DNA of 42,492 bases from Actinomycetota bacterium (GCA_013817045.1 JACDDL010000002.1:1-42492); one strand, 5' to 3'; numbered from the stretch's first letter, positions 1 to 9,770 are shown. Numbers and translations: made by a program. The notes: generated by a model not told the origin, from the sequence alone.

Positions 1-2308
1 GGCCACGCTCTCCTGGGCGACCGCGGCCACGGTCCCTGCCGCCGTCACGACGGGGGCCCCTGTCGCCCCCGCTGCCGCCCACGGCCGACGCACGAGCTTC
101 CTCGATCGACTGGCCCTGAGCCACCTTTCTATCGAGCCACGCCACCGGCGTCAGCGAGATGCGGCCCTGGCGGTCGAGCTCGGTTATCTCTACCTCGATC
201 TGATCGCCGGCGTTGACTGCGTCTTCGACGCGTTCGATCCGGCCCTCACCCAGCTTGGAGATGTGGACGAGCCCGTCCCGGCCCGGTGCGATGTTGACGA
301 ACGCTCCAAAGGGCATGATCTTGACAACGCTGCCGAGGATCCTTTCGCCAACCTCAGGAAGCCTCGGGTCGACCAGATCTTCGATGAGCTTGGCCGCTTG
401 CTGCGCCGACTCCGAGTCTCCCGAACCGATGCGGACGGTGCCATCGTCATCGATGTCGATCTCGACACCGGTCGTCGCCGTGATCATGTTGATGTTCTTA
501 CCCTTAGGGCCGATCACCTCGCCGATCTTGTCGACGGGAACCTTCAGACTCACCACCCGAGGTGCGTAGGGCGCAAGCTCCGGCCTGGGTGACTCGAGCC
601 CCTTGTTCATCTCCGAGATGATGTGCAGACGCGCCTCGCGGGCCGCTTGAAGAGCCTGCCCGAGAACAGAGGCCGGAATACCCGAGATCTTCGTATCCAG
701 TTGCAGAGCGGTGACGACCTCGTTCGTGCCGGCGACCTTGAAGTCCATGTCGCCGAACGCATCTTCATCCCCGAGGATGTCCGTCAACGTGACGTAGTCG
801 TCCCCTTCGGCGATAAGTCCCATGGCGACTCCGCCCACGTGGGTCCCGCCCCGAATCGGCACACCCGCATCCATCAGCGCGAGCGAGGATCCGCACACGC
901 TCGCCATCGATGTGGATCCGTTCGACGACAGTATTTCAGACACGACGCGCAACGCGTAGGGGAAGTCCTCTTTCGAGGGGACGACCGGAAGCAGAGACTT
1001 CTCTGCAAGCGCACCGTGACCGATGTCACGGCGCTTTGGGCCCCGCATGAACCCAGCCTCGCCGGTGGAGTAAGGGGGAAAGTTGTAGTGGTGCATGTAG
1101 CGCTTGCGCTCGTCCATGGAGAGGTCGTCGATCATTTGCTCCATCCGCTGCATGCCCAAGGTGGCAACCGACAGCGCCTGGGTCTCGCCCCGGGTGAAGA
1201 GCGCACTGCCGTGCACTCTCGGTACCACTCCGGTCTGCACCCAGATCGGCCGCACCTCATCGGTGCTTCGCCCGTCGAGCCGCACGTTGTCGTCGACTAT
1301 CCGCCTGCGGACGAGCTTCTTGGTCAACGCGCGCAGCGCCGGCTTGATCATGTCAACCTGTCCCGGAAACTCCTCGGCAAGTCTTTCGGTCACTGCATCC
1401 GTTGTAAGGGCGAGCCGGCGGCGGCGCTCGCCCTTGTCGGTAATCGCGATCGCTTCGCGCACATCCGCTTCACTCTCGGCCCGGACACGTTCGAAGATCT
1501 CATCGGTGTAGTCGACGAGCAGCGCGAAGTCGGGCTGCTCGCCGTCAATGGTGCCCTTGGTCACGTCGACCAGTCCGGCGAGCTCCTCCTGAACGGCGAT
1601 AACCTCGGCGATGTAGCCCTTGGCCGCCTCGATGCCCTCGGCGAGAAGCCGCTCATCGGGCGCGGTGGCGCCGGCCGCGATCAAATCGAAGCACTCTTCG
1701 GAAGCGGCCGACTCGATCATCATGATGTCGATTTCGCCGGTGGAGTTCTTGCGCCCCGCAATCACCAGCTCGATGGTTTCTTCCTCGCGCTCCTCGTAGC
1801 TCGCGTTGGCAACCCAGGATCCGCCGATGTGCGACAACCGAACCGCCCCAACCGGGCCCTGGAAAGGCATCGGTGAAAGCGCCAGCGCAGCGGACACCGC
1901 GTTGATAGCGAGGATGTCGGTGGGGTTCGCGTTGTCCACCGCGAGGATGGTCACGACGCAGTGAACCTCGTTTCGAAAGCCCGCCGGGAACGACGGGCGC
2001 ATCGGCCGGTCGATGAGGCGGGCCTGTAGCGTCGCCTTCTCAGAGGACTTGCCCTCTCGGCGAAAGAATCCGCCCGGTATCTTGCCCGCTGCGTACATCC
2101 GCTCTTCCACATCGACGGTCAAGGGAAAGAAGTCCCCTTCCCCGCGCGGTGCAGAAGAAGTAGCGGTGGCCAGCAGCATGGTCTCTCCCGTCGACGCAAT
2201 CACTGCGCCGTCGGCCTGGCCGGCGACCCTGCCGGTTTCCAGCTTCAATGTCTGGTCCCCGATCTTTCGCTCTACGGCGTTTGATTCGGGATTCATTGGT
2301 CTAGCCAT
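1..2308 (-). CDS. pnp: Polyribonucleotide nucleotidyltransferase (PNPase), 3' end beyond window
   Basis: Phosphorolytic 3'-to-5' exoribonuclease of mRNA decay, which also adds 3' tails. I translated it by hand from the ATG at 2308; it stays open to the window edge, giving 769 visible residues without a stop. Visible parts are the N-terminal RNase PH domain, the second RNase PH domain (SNGSTSMASVCGSSLALMDAG near residue 463 is a family hallmark; the start of that run is quoted), a KH domain with VIGPKGK near residue 599, and an S1 domain (VKIMPFGAFVNI, GLVHISKL) near 645-715. After about residue 716 the protein becomes a Gly/Arg/Asp-rich tail that runs off the window. An AGGAAGGA ribosome-binding site precedes the ATG by about 8 bases. 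It lies downstream of rpsO, the usual order. Confidence 0.96.
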   Translation of the reverse strand, partial: MARPMNPESNAVERKIGDQTLKLETGRVAGQADGAVIASTGETMLLATATSSAPRGEGDFFPLTVDVEERMYAAGKIPGGFFRREGKSSEKATLQARLIDRPMRPSFPAGFRNEVHCVVTILAVDNANPTDILAINAVSAALALSPMPFQGPVGAVRLSHIGGSWVANASYEEREEETIELVIAGRKNSTGEIDIMMIESAASEECFDLIAAGATAPDERLLAEGIEAAKGYIAEVIAVQEELAGLVDVTKGTIDGEQPDFALLVDYTDEIFERVRAESEADVREAIAITDKGERRRRLALTTDAVTERLAEEFPGQVDMIKPALRALTKKLVRRRIVDDNVRLDGRSTDEVRPIWVQTGVVPRVHGSALFTRGETQALSVATLGMQRMEQMIDDLSMDERKRYMHHYNFPPYSTGEAGFMRGPKRRDIGHGALAEKSLLPVVPSKEDFPYALRVVSEILSSNGSTSMASVCGSSLALMDAGVPIRGGTHVGGVAMGLIAEGDDYVTLTDILGDEDAFGDMDFKVAGTNEVVTALQLDTKISGIPASVLGQALQAAREARLHIISEMNKGLESPRPELAPYAPRVVSLKVPVDKIGEVIGPKGKNINMITATTGVEIDIDDDGTVRIGSGDSESAQQAAKLIEDLVDPRLPEVGERILGSVVKIMPFGAFVNIAPGRDGLVHISKLGEGRIERVEDAVNAGDQIEVEITELDRQGRISLTPVAWLDRKVAQGQSIEEARASAVGGSGGDRGPRRDGGRDRGRGRPGERG

Positions 2309-2568
2309 TCGTTGGTTCCTTCCTGAAGAAGTCTTAGGCGCGCGCTGTGCGTCGCCCGGGACGGTGTTGGAGGAGAGGAGCCGGCCGATTTTCAGTGGTA
2401 AGACCGCCGAGGCTCATGGGAGCTTCAGACGGGCTTGCGACTGAACATCGACCGGTGGCTGTCCTCTCCGGTGTTGATCAGTTGGGCTCGAGGCCGGGGC
2501 TCTCCTTTCTCTCGATCACCGGTTCGCCAAGACAACGGTGCTCGCCCGAGGATCGCAGAGGGACCACG
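2309..2568 (-). other. rpsO-pnp intergenic leader region
   Basis: This 260-base spacer separates rpsO from pnp. In many bacteria the pnp leader carries processing and autoregulation signals. Here I see only the pnp Shine-Dalgarno (AGGAAGGA) next to the start and a weak CACCG/CGGTG inverted repeat near rpsO. No hairpin followed by a T-run was found and no coding frame is convincing. Confidence 0.4.
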
Positions 2569-2838
2569 CTACCGGCGAAGGCCCAACTTGGAGATGAGCG
2601 CACGATAGCGTTCGACGTCCTCGCGCCTCAGATACGCCAACAGGCGGCGACGGCGTCCGACCATTCTGAGGAGCCCACGGCGTGAATGGTGGTCTTTGGG
2701 GTGCGTTCGCAGGTGCTCGGTCAGTTGGGTGATCTGATGGCTCAACACCGCCACCTGCACCTCGGGGGAGCCTGTGTCGCCCTGGCCCCGGGCATTTTCT
2801 TCGATCAGCTGTGTCTTCTCTTCTTTGAGCAGCGCCAT
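2569..2838 (-). CDS. rpsO: Small ribosomal subunit protein uS15
   Basis: Primary 16S rRNA-binding protein of the 30S platform. Starting at the MALLKEEK methionine gives 89 residues, the standard S15 length; a longer upstream frame exists but would add 23 residues foreign to the family. Hallmarks are the [15 protein letters not shown] segment and the [19 protein letters not shown] core, where the His-His-Ser-Arg-Arg-Gly run contacts rRNA. It is followed downstream by pnp and preceded by ribF, a common actinobacterial order. A short CCCTG/CAGGG inverted repeat lies at 2872-2882 in its leader, without evidence that it is regulatory. Confidence 0.96.
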   Translation of the reverse strand: MALLKEEKTQLIEENARGQGDTGSPEVQVAVLSHQITQLTEHLRTHPKDHHSRRGLLRMVGRRRRLLAYLRREDVERYRALISKLGLRR

Positions 2839-2925
2839 ACGCGCCTGTCTCCGTCCCTTCTGCAGTTGCTTCCCTGACAGGGCTGTGGGATACATCCACC
2901 AAGCCAACCCTCAGGGCTCGAGCGG

Positions 2926-3906
2926 TCATAGTAGCAGGTCATCGGGCGCGGGGCCCGTCGCCGACCCTTCGACCACCTTCCGGGTGGCGAGGACGTCACG
3001 GCCGATCTGGGCAACGAGATCCTCGGCGGAGTCGAACCGGATCTCGTCGCGCAGGCGCTCCCACAGCTCGACCCGCACCGGGCGCCCGTACAGATCACCG
3101 CTGAAACCGATCAGATAGGCCTCCAACCGGGGATGGACCGGCGCCTCGGAGGCGAACGTTGGGTTGACCCCGACATTGACCGCTGCCGTGAACCACTCGC
3201 CGCCGGTCCCGGCCCTGCCCGCATACACGCCGCTTGGCGGTTGTGCCAGCAAGGGGCCCAACCTCACGTTCGCAGTCGGGTACCCGAGCGACGTCCCCCT
3301 GCGGTCACCCCGCAACACGACGCCGTCCAGGTCCCACGGCCGGCCGAGAAGCCGTCTTGCCCCGGTAAGATCACCGGCCGCGATGGCCGCCCGCACGCGG
3401 GTGCTCGAGACCGGAGAACCCTCGAGCTCGAGCAGGTCCTCTATGTGCACCCTGAAGCCCAGGCCCTCCCCCAGCCTCTCCAATCGGGCGGCGTCTCCTG
3501 CCGCCCCGTGGCCAAACCTGAAGCCCCGGCCCACCCCTACGGCGCGAGCGCCGAGGCCCTCCGCGAGGACCTCGGTCACGAAACGCTCGGGGGCCCACGT
3601 TCTGAACGACTCGTCGAACGCCAGCACCACGAGCACCTCCAGTCCCAGCGCGGCCAGGAGCTCCTGCTTGCGGGCGAGGGGGGTGATGAGGGGCGGCACC
3701 TTGGCCGGGGCGAGCGTCTGGGTGGGATGCCGGTCCCAGGTCACGCCCGAGGACACCCACCCGCCGGCGCGGGCGCGGGCCACCCCGGCCCCCACCAGCC
3801 TCCTGTGCCCGAGATGGACTCCGTCGAAGGTCCCGATGACGACGGAGGCCTCTTTCGATCCCAAGGCCTCGGCCCGCAGCGCCTCGAGGCCGTGGATGGT
3901 CTTCAC
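2926..3906 (-). CDS. ribF: Bifunctional riboflavin kinase / FAD synthetase
   Basis: Converts riboflavin to FMN and then FAD. The GTG at 3906 overlaps the truB stop by four bases (GTGA), indicating translational coupling, and gives 326 residues, the normal RibF size. The N-terminal nucleotidyltransferase domain has GTFDGVHLGHR near residues 25-35 and later SSTRVR. The C-terminal flavokinase domain has LGYPTANV and GVYAG, followed by NVGVNPTF and LEAYLIGF. A long open frame upstream of this GTG is the wrong frame of truB and was ignored. Function is confident from both domains and the truB-ribF-rpsO context. Confidence 0.95.
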   Translation of the reverse strand: MKTIHGLEALRAEALGSKEASVVIGTFDGVHLGHRRLVGAGVARARAGGWVSSGVTWDRHPTQTLAPAKVPPLITPLARKQELLAALGLEVLVVLAFDESFRTWAPERFVTEVLAEGLGARAVGVGRGFRFGHGAAGDAARLERLGEGLGFRVHIEDLLELEGSPVSSTRVRAAIAAGDLTGARRLLGRPWDLDGVVLRGDRRGTSLGYPTANVRLGPLLAQPPSGVYAGRAGTGGEWFTAAVNVGVNPTFASEAPVHPRLEAYLIGFSGDLYGRPVRVELWERLRDEIRFDSAEDLVAQIGRDVLATRKVVEGSATGPAPDDLLL

Positions 3907-4805
3907 ACGGGGACGACCCGTTCGGGGATCAGGGTGCCGGCGCGCCGGCGATAGACGGCCAGAAGCTCGCCGCCCGAAACCACGGCGACCGGCCCGTCGC
4001 CCGGGCCCTCCCCCCCGTGTCTCGGCTCGAGCAATTCGAGTGGCAGCGGCCGGCCGTTGGCCACCATCGCCCGCGCGGCGTCGTCCACCTCGACCCGCCC
4101 GAGGCCCCTTACCGCCTCGACGAGGGGCCGCAGGTGCCCGGCGCCGATCCGGTCGAGGGGCACGGAATCCGCCAGCGTGAAGCCGCCGGCTTCGGTGCGC
4201 CGCAGCGCCCGCAGATGCGCGCCGCAGCCGAGCTGCGCTCCCAGGTCGTGCACCAGGGCCCGCACGTAGGTGCCCGCCGAGCAGGTCACATCGAGCGTCG
4301 CCTCGGGGCGCGGGCCGGGCCGCCATCCGACCAAGCGGAGGGCGTGAACGTAGACCTGTCGCTCGGTGCGCTCGACCTCCTCACCCCGGCGCGCCTTGAC
4401 GTGGAGCCGCTCGCCTTCGTGCTTGACCGCCGACACCATGGGTGGGACCTGGAGCACCGCACCGGTGAATCCGGGGAGGAGAGCCGCAACGTCCTGCTCC
4501 GAGGCGAGCACCGGACGCTCCTCGATCACCCGCCCTGAGGCGTCCTGGGACGAGGTCGTCACCCCAAGAGCGGCGTGGGCCAGATAGCGTTTGGGCACGC
4601 CCTGTGAGTAGGACAAGAAACGCGTCGCCTTGCCGAGCCCGCAGACGAGCACACCCGTTGCGTCGGGATCCAGCGTGCCGGCGTGCCCAACCTTCTTCGT
4701 GCGGAACCGGCGGCGCACCTCGTCCACGACGTCGTGCGAGGTCATCCCCGGTGGCTTGTCCACCACAAGCACGCCGTCGACCGAGGCCCTTGCGCCCGAG
4801 CCCAT
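3903..4805 (-). CDS. truB: tRNA pseudouridine(55) synthase
   Basis: Isomerises U55 in the T-loop of tRNAs. The 300-residue protein starts MGSGARASVDGVLVVDKPPG, where the DKPPGMTSH stretch is the family N-terminal motif. The catalytic aspartate is D46 in GHAGTLDPDATGVL. Further conserved pieces are KRYLAHAALGV, PPMVSAVKHEGERL and the CSAGTYVRAL motif. The C-terminal 80 residues resemble the PUA-like tail of actinobacterial TruB. The stop overlaps the ribF start (GTGA). It is part of the rbfA-nrnA-truB-ribF translation block. Confidence 0.96.
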   Translation of the reverse strand: MGSGARASVDGVLVVDKPPGMTSHDVVDEVRRRFRTKKVGHAGTLDPDATGVLVCGLGKATRFLSYSQGVPKRYLAHAALGVTTSSQDASGRVIEERPVLASEQDVAALLPGFTGAVLQVPPMVSAVKHEGERLHVKARRGEEVERTERQVYVHALRLVGWRPGPRPEATLDVTCSAGTYVRALVHDLGAQLGCGAHLRALRRTEAGGFTLADSVPLDRIGAGHLRPLVEAVRGLGRVEVDDAARAMVANGRPLPLELLEPRHGGEGPGDGPVAVVSGGELLAVYRRRAGTLIPERVVPV

Positions 4806-4810
4806 CGCGT

Positions 4811-5785
4811 TCAGCGTGAGAGATCCCGGCGGATGCCCACGACCGTGGCGTCGACATCGTCGGCGGTGAAACCGGCGGCGAGCTCGTGTCCGCCTCCGCC
4901 TCGGGCCCGTGCGATCTCTCCGACACTCCGAGGCCCCTTGGATCGAAGGCTCACCCGGAACTTGCCGTCGTCCTGCTGTTTGAAGATCGCTGCGACGTCG
5001 GCGTCCCGGGTGGAGCGAAGCGCATCGATCAGCCCCTCAGCCTCGTCCAGGCTCGTCCCCGTCGCCTCGAGATCCTCGAGGCGGACCCAGGAGTAGACAA
5101 ACCCGGCGTCGGCCAGCAACTTGGCGCGCCCGAGCACGAGCCCGAGAAGCCTCAGGTAGGCAAACGGAAGCGATCCCCAGATCTCGCCAGCCAGGTCCGG
5201 TGCGGGAACGCCGAGCTCGAGCAGCTCGGAGGCCAGCCTGAGGGTCTCCGGAGAGGTGTTCGAGTACTGGAAGCGCCCCGTGTCGGTGACGACACCGGTC
5301 CAGAGACAGGTTGCGATGGCGCGGTCGATCTGAACTCCGCAATCCTGCAACAGCCGCATCATCAGCTCAGCGGAGGACGAAGCCGTGGGCACCACCAGGT
5401 TCAAGTTGCCGAACTGGTCATTGCCTGGATGATGATCGACGTTGATCGTGCATCTGCTGTCCGAGGCGCGCCCTTCCAGCTCGCCGAGACGGTCAGCGGC
5501 GCCGCAGTCGAGCGCCAGGAAGGTGTCTGTACGAGGGAGCGCCGCCGGTTGGGTCAGTGCCTCGTCGACGTGAAGGAAGTCGTAGCCGTAGGGGGACTTG
5601 GCAGGGCTGGTGCCCCAGCTCGCGAAGGCCCGCTTGCCGAGTTGCCGCAGCCCGAGGTACGCCGCCATCAGCGATCCGAGTGCGTCCCCGTCGGGGTTCA
5701 CGTGGCACGCAATCGCCACCTCGTCGGCGGCGCACAGCGCCGACACCGCGGCGTCCCAGTCGGCCAGGTCATAGCGTGCGCTCAT
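4811..5785 (-). CDS. nrnA: DHH-family bifunctional oligoribonuclease / PAP phosphatase (NrnA-like)
   Basis: Manganese-dependent phosphoesterase of the DHH/DHHA1 family; characterised members degrade nanoRNA or pApA and dephosphorylate pAp. The 324-residue product starts at the ATG at 5785, which overlaps the rbfA stop (ATGA). Metal-binding motifs are CHVNPDGDALGS near residues 27-38, ALDCGAADR, and NVDHHPGN, the DHH signature. The C-terminal DHHA1 domain ends with RARGGGGHELAAGF. Position between rbfA and truB is typical of actinobacteria and Firmicutes. Whether nanoRNA, pAp or pApA is the main substrate cannot be told from sequence. Confidence 0.93.
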   Translation of the reverse strand: MSARYDLADWDAAVSALCAADEVAIACHVNPDGDALGSLMAAYLGLRQLGKRAFASWGTSPAKSPYGYDFLHVDEALTQPAALPRTDTFLALDCGAADRLGELEGRASDSRCTINVDHHPGNDQFGNLNLVVPTASSSAELMMRLLQDCGVQIDRAIATCLWTGVVTDTGRFQYSNTSPETLRLASELLELGVPAPDLAGEIWGSLPFAYLRLLGLVLGRAKLLADAGFVYSWVRLEDLEATGTSLDEAEGLIDALRSTRDADVAAIFKQQDDGKFRVSLRSKGPRSVGEIARARGGGGHELAAGFTADDVDATVVGIRRDLSR

Positions 5786-6126
5786 CGCTCTTCGAGGTGG
5801 ATCTCGCGGAGCAGCGTCTCGACGCGCTCGGCCGTCTGGGCACGCCGATCCAGCTCGAAGGCGAGCTCGGGTAGATACTTCAGCCTCACCTGCCGGCCGA
5901 GCTCGCTCCGGATATACGGAGTGGCGCTCCTCAGCCCGGCCATCGTCCGCTCCTCTTCCTCCGGAGACCCAAGGACCGACACGAGCACACGAGCATGTCG
6001 TAAGTCGGTTGTCATGCGCACTCCGGTCACTGTTGCAAAACCGATGCGGGGGTCTTTGAGGTTCTGGATCGTCTCGCCGAGAACCTCTCGAGCGACCTCC
6101 TGGGCGCGTGCGACCCGCTGGCTCAC
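5782..6126 (-). CDS. rbfA: 30S ribosome-binding factor A
   Basis: Late 30S maturation and cold-adaptation factor that binds near the 5' helix of 16S rRNA. It has 114 residues and a GTG start at 6126 that overlaps the DUF503 stop (GTGA). The KDPRIGFATVTGVRMTTDLRHA region (KH-like fold, about residues 24-45, partly quoted) and SATPYIRSELGRQVRLKYLPEL are typical of the family. Both ends are joined to neighbours by 4-base overlaps, so it is translated as part of the infB-DUF503-rbfA-nrnA chain. Confidence 0.95.
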   Translation of the reverse strand: MSQRVARAQEVAREVLGETIQNLKDPRIGFATVTGVRMTTDLRHARVLVSVLGSPEEEERTMAGLRSATPYIRSELGRQVRLKYLPELAFELDRRAQTAERVETLLREIHLEER

Positions 6127-6425
6127 AGATCCTCCAAGGCAACCACTTCGACCGACCGGTCGATGATCTCAGCGCTTCCCAAAGCAACTCGCCCCATAGT
6201 CTTCTCGACCTCCTGGAGGACCTTGCGACAATGCCCGGACGACTCGGCGACACAGCTCACTCCGAGAGCGCTTCGCTGCCACAGGTCCTGGTAGTCGACC
6301 TCGGCTATCGAGACATTGAACTTGTTCTGTACATTCGCAACCACCGATCGCACCACCTGGCGCTTGCCTTTGAGCGACCTGCAGTCCGGAATGAAGATGT
6401 CGAAACGGGCCACACCTATGAACAC
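6123..6425 (-). CDS. DUF503 family protein (YlxP-like)
   Basis: A conserved protein of unknown function, usually found between infB and rbfA and thought from context to serve ribosome biogenesis. It has 100 residues and a GTG start 15 bases after the infB stop. The SLKGKRQVVRSVVANVQNKF stretch near residues 17-36 is the DUF503 signature. Its last codons overlap the rbfA start. No catalytic motif is visible. Confidence 0.88.
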   Translation of the reverse strand: MFIGVARFDIFIPDCRSLKGKRQVVRSVVANVQNKFNVSIAEVDYQDLWQRSALGVSCVAESSGHCRKVLQEVEKTMGRVALGSAEIIDRSVEVVALEDL

Positions 6426-6440
6426 TGACGACCCGTTGTC

Positions 6441-8510
6441 TTAACGCGCAACTTCCTGCTCATCGAAGGCTTGGATCAGGTCGCCCTCCTTCACATCCTG
6501 AAAGCCTTCGAGTCCGATTCCACACTCGAAGCCCGTGGCGACCTCGCGCACGTCGTCTTTGAATCGTCTCAGGGACGAGACCCTGGTCTCGTAGATGATC
6601 GTCCCGTCGCGCACCAGGCGAGCCCTGCCGTTCCTGCGGATGACCCCTTCGAGGACCATGCAGCCCGCCACGAGCCCGAGACGCGGAACCCGGAACGTGG
6701 CCCTCACCTCTGCCTGGCCCAGAGGCACTTCCCGCACCTCAGGCCCAAGAAGGCCTCGCGCCGCATCGGCGATGTCCTGCACCGCTTGATAGATGACCCG
6801 GTAGGTGCGGATGTCTACGCCTCCGGCCTCCGCAAGCGCACGCGCCTGGGAATTCGCAACGACGTTGAATCCGATCACGATCGCATCGGAGGCCTGGGCA
6901 AGCGTGACATCGTTCTCGCTGATCCCGCCCACGCCTTTTCGCACGACGTTCAGCGACACCACACTTTGATCCATCTTGACCAGTTGGTCGTCCAGCGCCT
7001 CGACCGAGCCGTGCCCGTCGGCCTTCAGCAGGAGATTGAGCTCGGGCACCTCTCCCTCGCGGGTGGCGGCAAGCAGCGTCTGAAGCGATACCCCTCGGGC
7101 CGCACCCTGCTCGGTGATGCGGCGTTGGTGATCGCGTTCGCCGGCCAGACGACGAGCCTCCCGTTCGTCGTCCAGGGTGATGAACTCGTCCCCCGCCTCG
7201 GGAACCCCCTGCCAGCCCAGAACCTGCACGGGACGACCCGGTCCGGCAGCGGGCACAGCGTCGCTCCGCTCGTCGAGCATGGCTCGGACCCGGCCCCAGG
7301 CTGCGCCGGCGACGAGGGCATCGCCGGCGAAGAGCGTCCCTCGTTTGACCAGCAGGGTCGCCAGAGCACCTCGGCCACGATCGAGGTTGGCCTCGATCAC
7401 AACGCCGCTCGCCTCCGCATCGGGGTTGGCCTTGAGGTCGAGCTGGATGTCGGCGATGAGCAGGATGTTCTCGAGCAGAAGATCGAGGTTGGTGCCCTGT
7501 TTGGCCGACACGTCGACGTAGACCGTCTCACCGCCCCATTCCTCGGGCAGAAGCCCGCGGTCGGCGAGCTGCTGCCTGACGCGGCTTGGATCGGCCTCCG
7601 GTCGGTCCACCTTGTTGACCGCCACGAGAATGGGGGCCCCGGCGGCCCGCGCGTGGTCGAGCGCCTCGACCGTTTGCGGCATCACGCCATCGTCGGCGGC
7701 AACGACCAACACGACGATGTCGGTCACCTGGGCGCCCCGCGCCCTCATGGAGGTGAACGCTTCGTGTCCCGGCGTGTCGATGAAGGAGATCACACGGTTC
7801 TCGAAGGTGACCTGATAGGCGCCGATGTGCTGGGTGATTCCCCCCGCCTCGCCGGCGGTGACCTCGGTCTTGCGAATTGCGTCCAGAATCGAGGTCTTGC
7901 CGTGATCGACATGGCCCATCACGGTGACGACGGGCGGGCGTGGCGCAACGTCCTGGTCCTCCTCGGGGGTGGGCGACGGGGCGCCCACGGTCGCCTCGGG
8001 CTCCCCGGGCTCGACAATCCGAATCGGCGCGCCGAGCTCGTCTCCCAACAGGACCAGGGCCTCGTCGCCTATGGACTGCGTGACGGTGACCATCTCGCCC
8101 ATACCGAGCAAGACCTTCACGATCTCGGCCGGCGATCGCCCCACCGCATCGGCGAAGTCCCTGACGCTGACTCCCCTGGCAACGGTTACCGGGTCGGGCC
8201 CCGGCGGGGCTTCGGTCACCTCGATCGCGGGATCCGGGGCTTCAGCAGGCACCGGGGGTGGCGCCGGCACCGAAGCGTCTTCGACGACCGGCGCAGTGGC
8301 AGGCTCGGGCGCCGGCTCCGCGGCCGTCGCATCCGCCTCGACCGGGGTGGCGCCGTTGCTCAACTCGAGGCGCAATCTCTCCGCCAGGGGCTCGTCTATC
8401 GCGGAGGAATGACTCTTTGCGGGTTGGCCGATGGACTCGAGATGAGCCAGGACCTCGCGTGAGGAGATCCCCAGCTCTTTCGCCACCTCATGCACCCTCG
8501 GCCTGGCCAT
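6441..8510 (-). CDS. infB: Translation initiation factor IF-2
   Basis: GTPase that positions fMet-tRNA on the 30S and promotes subunit joining. It has 689 residues, compact for an actinobacterium, whose IF-2 proteins often exceed 900. Residues 1-50 form the N-terminal IF2_N helical domain, 55-105 an Ala/Pro/Glu linker, and a second IF2_N-like segment lies near 111-165. G motifs: G1 GHVDHGKT at 199-206, G3 DTPGHE at 245-250, G4 NKVD at 299-302, with SAK following. Domains II to IV are complete, ending with [19 protein letters not shown] ribosome-binding AAAGGA precedes the ATG. nusA is upstream with no ylxR between them. Confidence 0.97.
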   Translation of the reverse strand: MARPRVHEVAKELGISSREVLAHLESIGQPAKSHSSAIDEPLAERLRLELSNGATPVEADATAAEPAPEPATAPVVEDASVPAPPPVPAEAPDPAIEVTEAPPGPDPVTVARGVSVRDFADAVGRSPAEIVKVLLGMGEMVTVTQSIGDEALVLLGDELGAPIRIVEPGEPEATVGAPSPTPEEDQDVAPRPPVVTVMGHVDHGKTSILDAIRKTEVTAGEAGGITQHIGAYQVTFENRVISFIDTPGHEAFTSMRARGAQVTDIVVLVVAADDGVMPQTVEALDHARAAGAPILVAVNKVDRPEADPSRVRQQLADRGLLPEEWGGETVYVDVSAKQGTNLDLLLENILLIADIQLDLKANPDAEASGVVIEANLDRGRGALATLLVKRGTLFAGDALVAGAAWGRVRAMLDERSDAVPAAGPGRPVQVLGWQGVPEAGDEFITLDDEREARRLAGERDHQRRITEQGAARGVSLQTLLAATREGEVPELNLLLKADGHGSVEALDDQLVKMDQSVVSLNVVRKGVGGISENDVTLAQASDAIVIGFNVVANSQARALAEAGGVDIRTYRVIYQAVQDIADAARGLLGPEVREVPLGQAEVRATFRVPRLGLVAGCMVLEGVIRRNGRARLVRDGTIIYETRVSSLRRFKDDVREVATGFECGIGLEGFQDVKEGDLIQAFDEQEVAR

Positions 8511-8684
8511 AGCTTCCTTTCTCCACCTGCCTTGCAGACACTCTTCTTCGGCTCGCGGACCGGTCGGCTCGGCGCGGCCTCGCCTCCGCCTGCGAACGTA
8601 CCCGTCATGGGCGTGCTCGTTCGGCCCCGTGGTACCCGAACCATCTTAGACGGCCCGATAAGCGGCCACCCCCAGACGCGCCCG

Positions 8685-9770
8685 TCAACCACCAGCCTGC
8701 GGAGCGGACTCGGGTTGAGAAGTTTGCTCCTCCGCCGGCTCTGTTGCGGCTGCAGCGGCAGCGGCTTCCTCGGTCTCCCGCCGGACCTGGGCCTCCGACT
8801 TGATGTCCACCCTCAGGCCCGTAAGCCGCGCGGCAAGCCGTGCGTTCTGGCCCTCCTTGCCGATGGCCAGAGAGAGCTGGTAGTCCGGGACTATGACGAG
8901 GGCGGTCCCGCCGTCGCCGTCTATCTTCACCTGCTTCACCTTGGCCGGCGAAAGCGCGTTCGCCACGAACTCTTCGGGGTTGTCGACCCACTTGATGATG
9001 TCGATCTTCTCGCCCCGCAGCTCATTCATCACCATGCGCACTCGTGAGCCCTTCGCCCCCACACACGCGCCGACGGGGTCCACGTTGCGATCGTTGGACG
9101 CAACTGCGAACTTGGTGCGATGCCCGGGCTCACGCGCTACCGCCTTGATATCGACAACGCCTTCGAGGATCTCGGGTACCTCGAGCTCGAACAGTCGCTT
9201 GATCAAACCAGGGTGGGTGCGGGAAACGATGATCTGTGGCCCCCGAACCGACTTGCGGACCTCGACGATGTAAGCCTTCAGCCGCGCTCCATGCTCGTAG
9301 CGCTCGTGCGGAATCTGCTCGGACGGCGGCATCAGCGCCTCCGTCTTGTTGAGCTCGAGGATCGTGTAGCGGTGATCGTGCTGCTGCACGATGCCGGTGA
9401 CTATGTCACCTTCCCGGCCTGCGTACTCCCCGAAGGTAATGTCCCGTTCAGCTTCCCGCAGACGTTGAAGGATCACCTGCTTTGCGGTCTGAGCTGCAAT
9501 CCGCCCGAAGTCGGCAGGAGTGTCCTCCCACTCCTTTTCGACCGTGACTTCTTCGGTGTCCAGATCGATCTCGAGATCTTGGGCGTACACCGTCACATGC
9601 CCCGTCTCGCGTTCGATCACCGCCCGCGCGCCGCGGGTCTCGTCCTCCTGGGCGTTCTTGACCCGCAGGTATGCCTGAGCCAGCGCCCTTTCGATAGCTT
9701 CAACAAGGGTGTCGAACGAAACCCCGCGCTCCCGTTCGAGCTCGCGCAGAGAGTCCATGGGTATGTTCAT
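8685..9770 (-). CDS. nusA: Transcription termination/antitermination protein NusA
   Basis: RNA polymerase-binding factor for pausing, termination and antitermination. I start at MNIPMDSL (9770), preceded by AAAGG at 8 bases; an in-frame ATG at 9791 lacks a ribosome-binding site. The product has 361 residues. Order: N-terminal domain (to about 120), S1 domain with EGDIVTGIVQQ, KH1 with VGACVGAKGSRV, KH2 with LAIGKEGQNARLAARLTG, then an Ala/Glu-rich tail. This is the short actinobacterial form lacking the enterobacterial C-terminal repeats. It sits 29 bases after the rimP stop. Confidence 0.95.
   Translation of the reverse strand: MNIPMDSLRELERERGVSFDTLVEAIERALAQAYLRVKNAQEDETRGARAVIERETGHVTVYAQDLEIDLDTEEVTVEKEWEDTPADFGRIAAQTAKQVILQRLREAERDITFGEYAGREGDIVTGIVQQHDHRYTILELNKTEALMPPSEQIPHERYEHGARLKAYIVEVRKSVRGPQIIVSRTHPGLIKRLFELEVPEILEGVVDIKAVAREPGHRTKFAVASNDRNVDPVGACVGAKGSRVRMVMNELRGEKIDIIKWVDNPEEFVANALSPAKVKQVKIDGDGGTALVIVPDYQLSLAIGKEGQNARLAARLTGLRVDIKSEAQVRRETEEAAAAAAATEPAEEQTSQPESAPQAGG

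Noticed and set aside
623-1876. 417-codon open frame on the plus strand
   Set aside because: It is the antisense of pnp, whose protein is well conserved. High GC makes opposite-strand frames stay open by chance.
2926-4326. Longer ribF product starting 140 codons earlier
   Set aside because: The extension is the wrong frame of truB and is Arg/Gly/Ala-rich; the GTG at 3906 gives normal length and coupling.
6471-8462. 663-codon open frame on the plus strand
   Set aside because: Antisense of infB; no recognisable motif, while infB shows all GTPase boxes.
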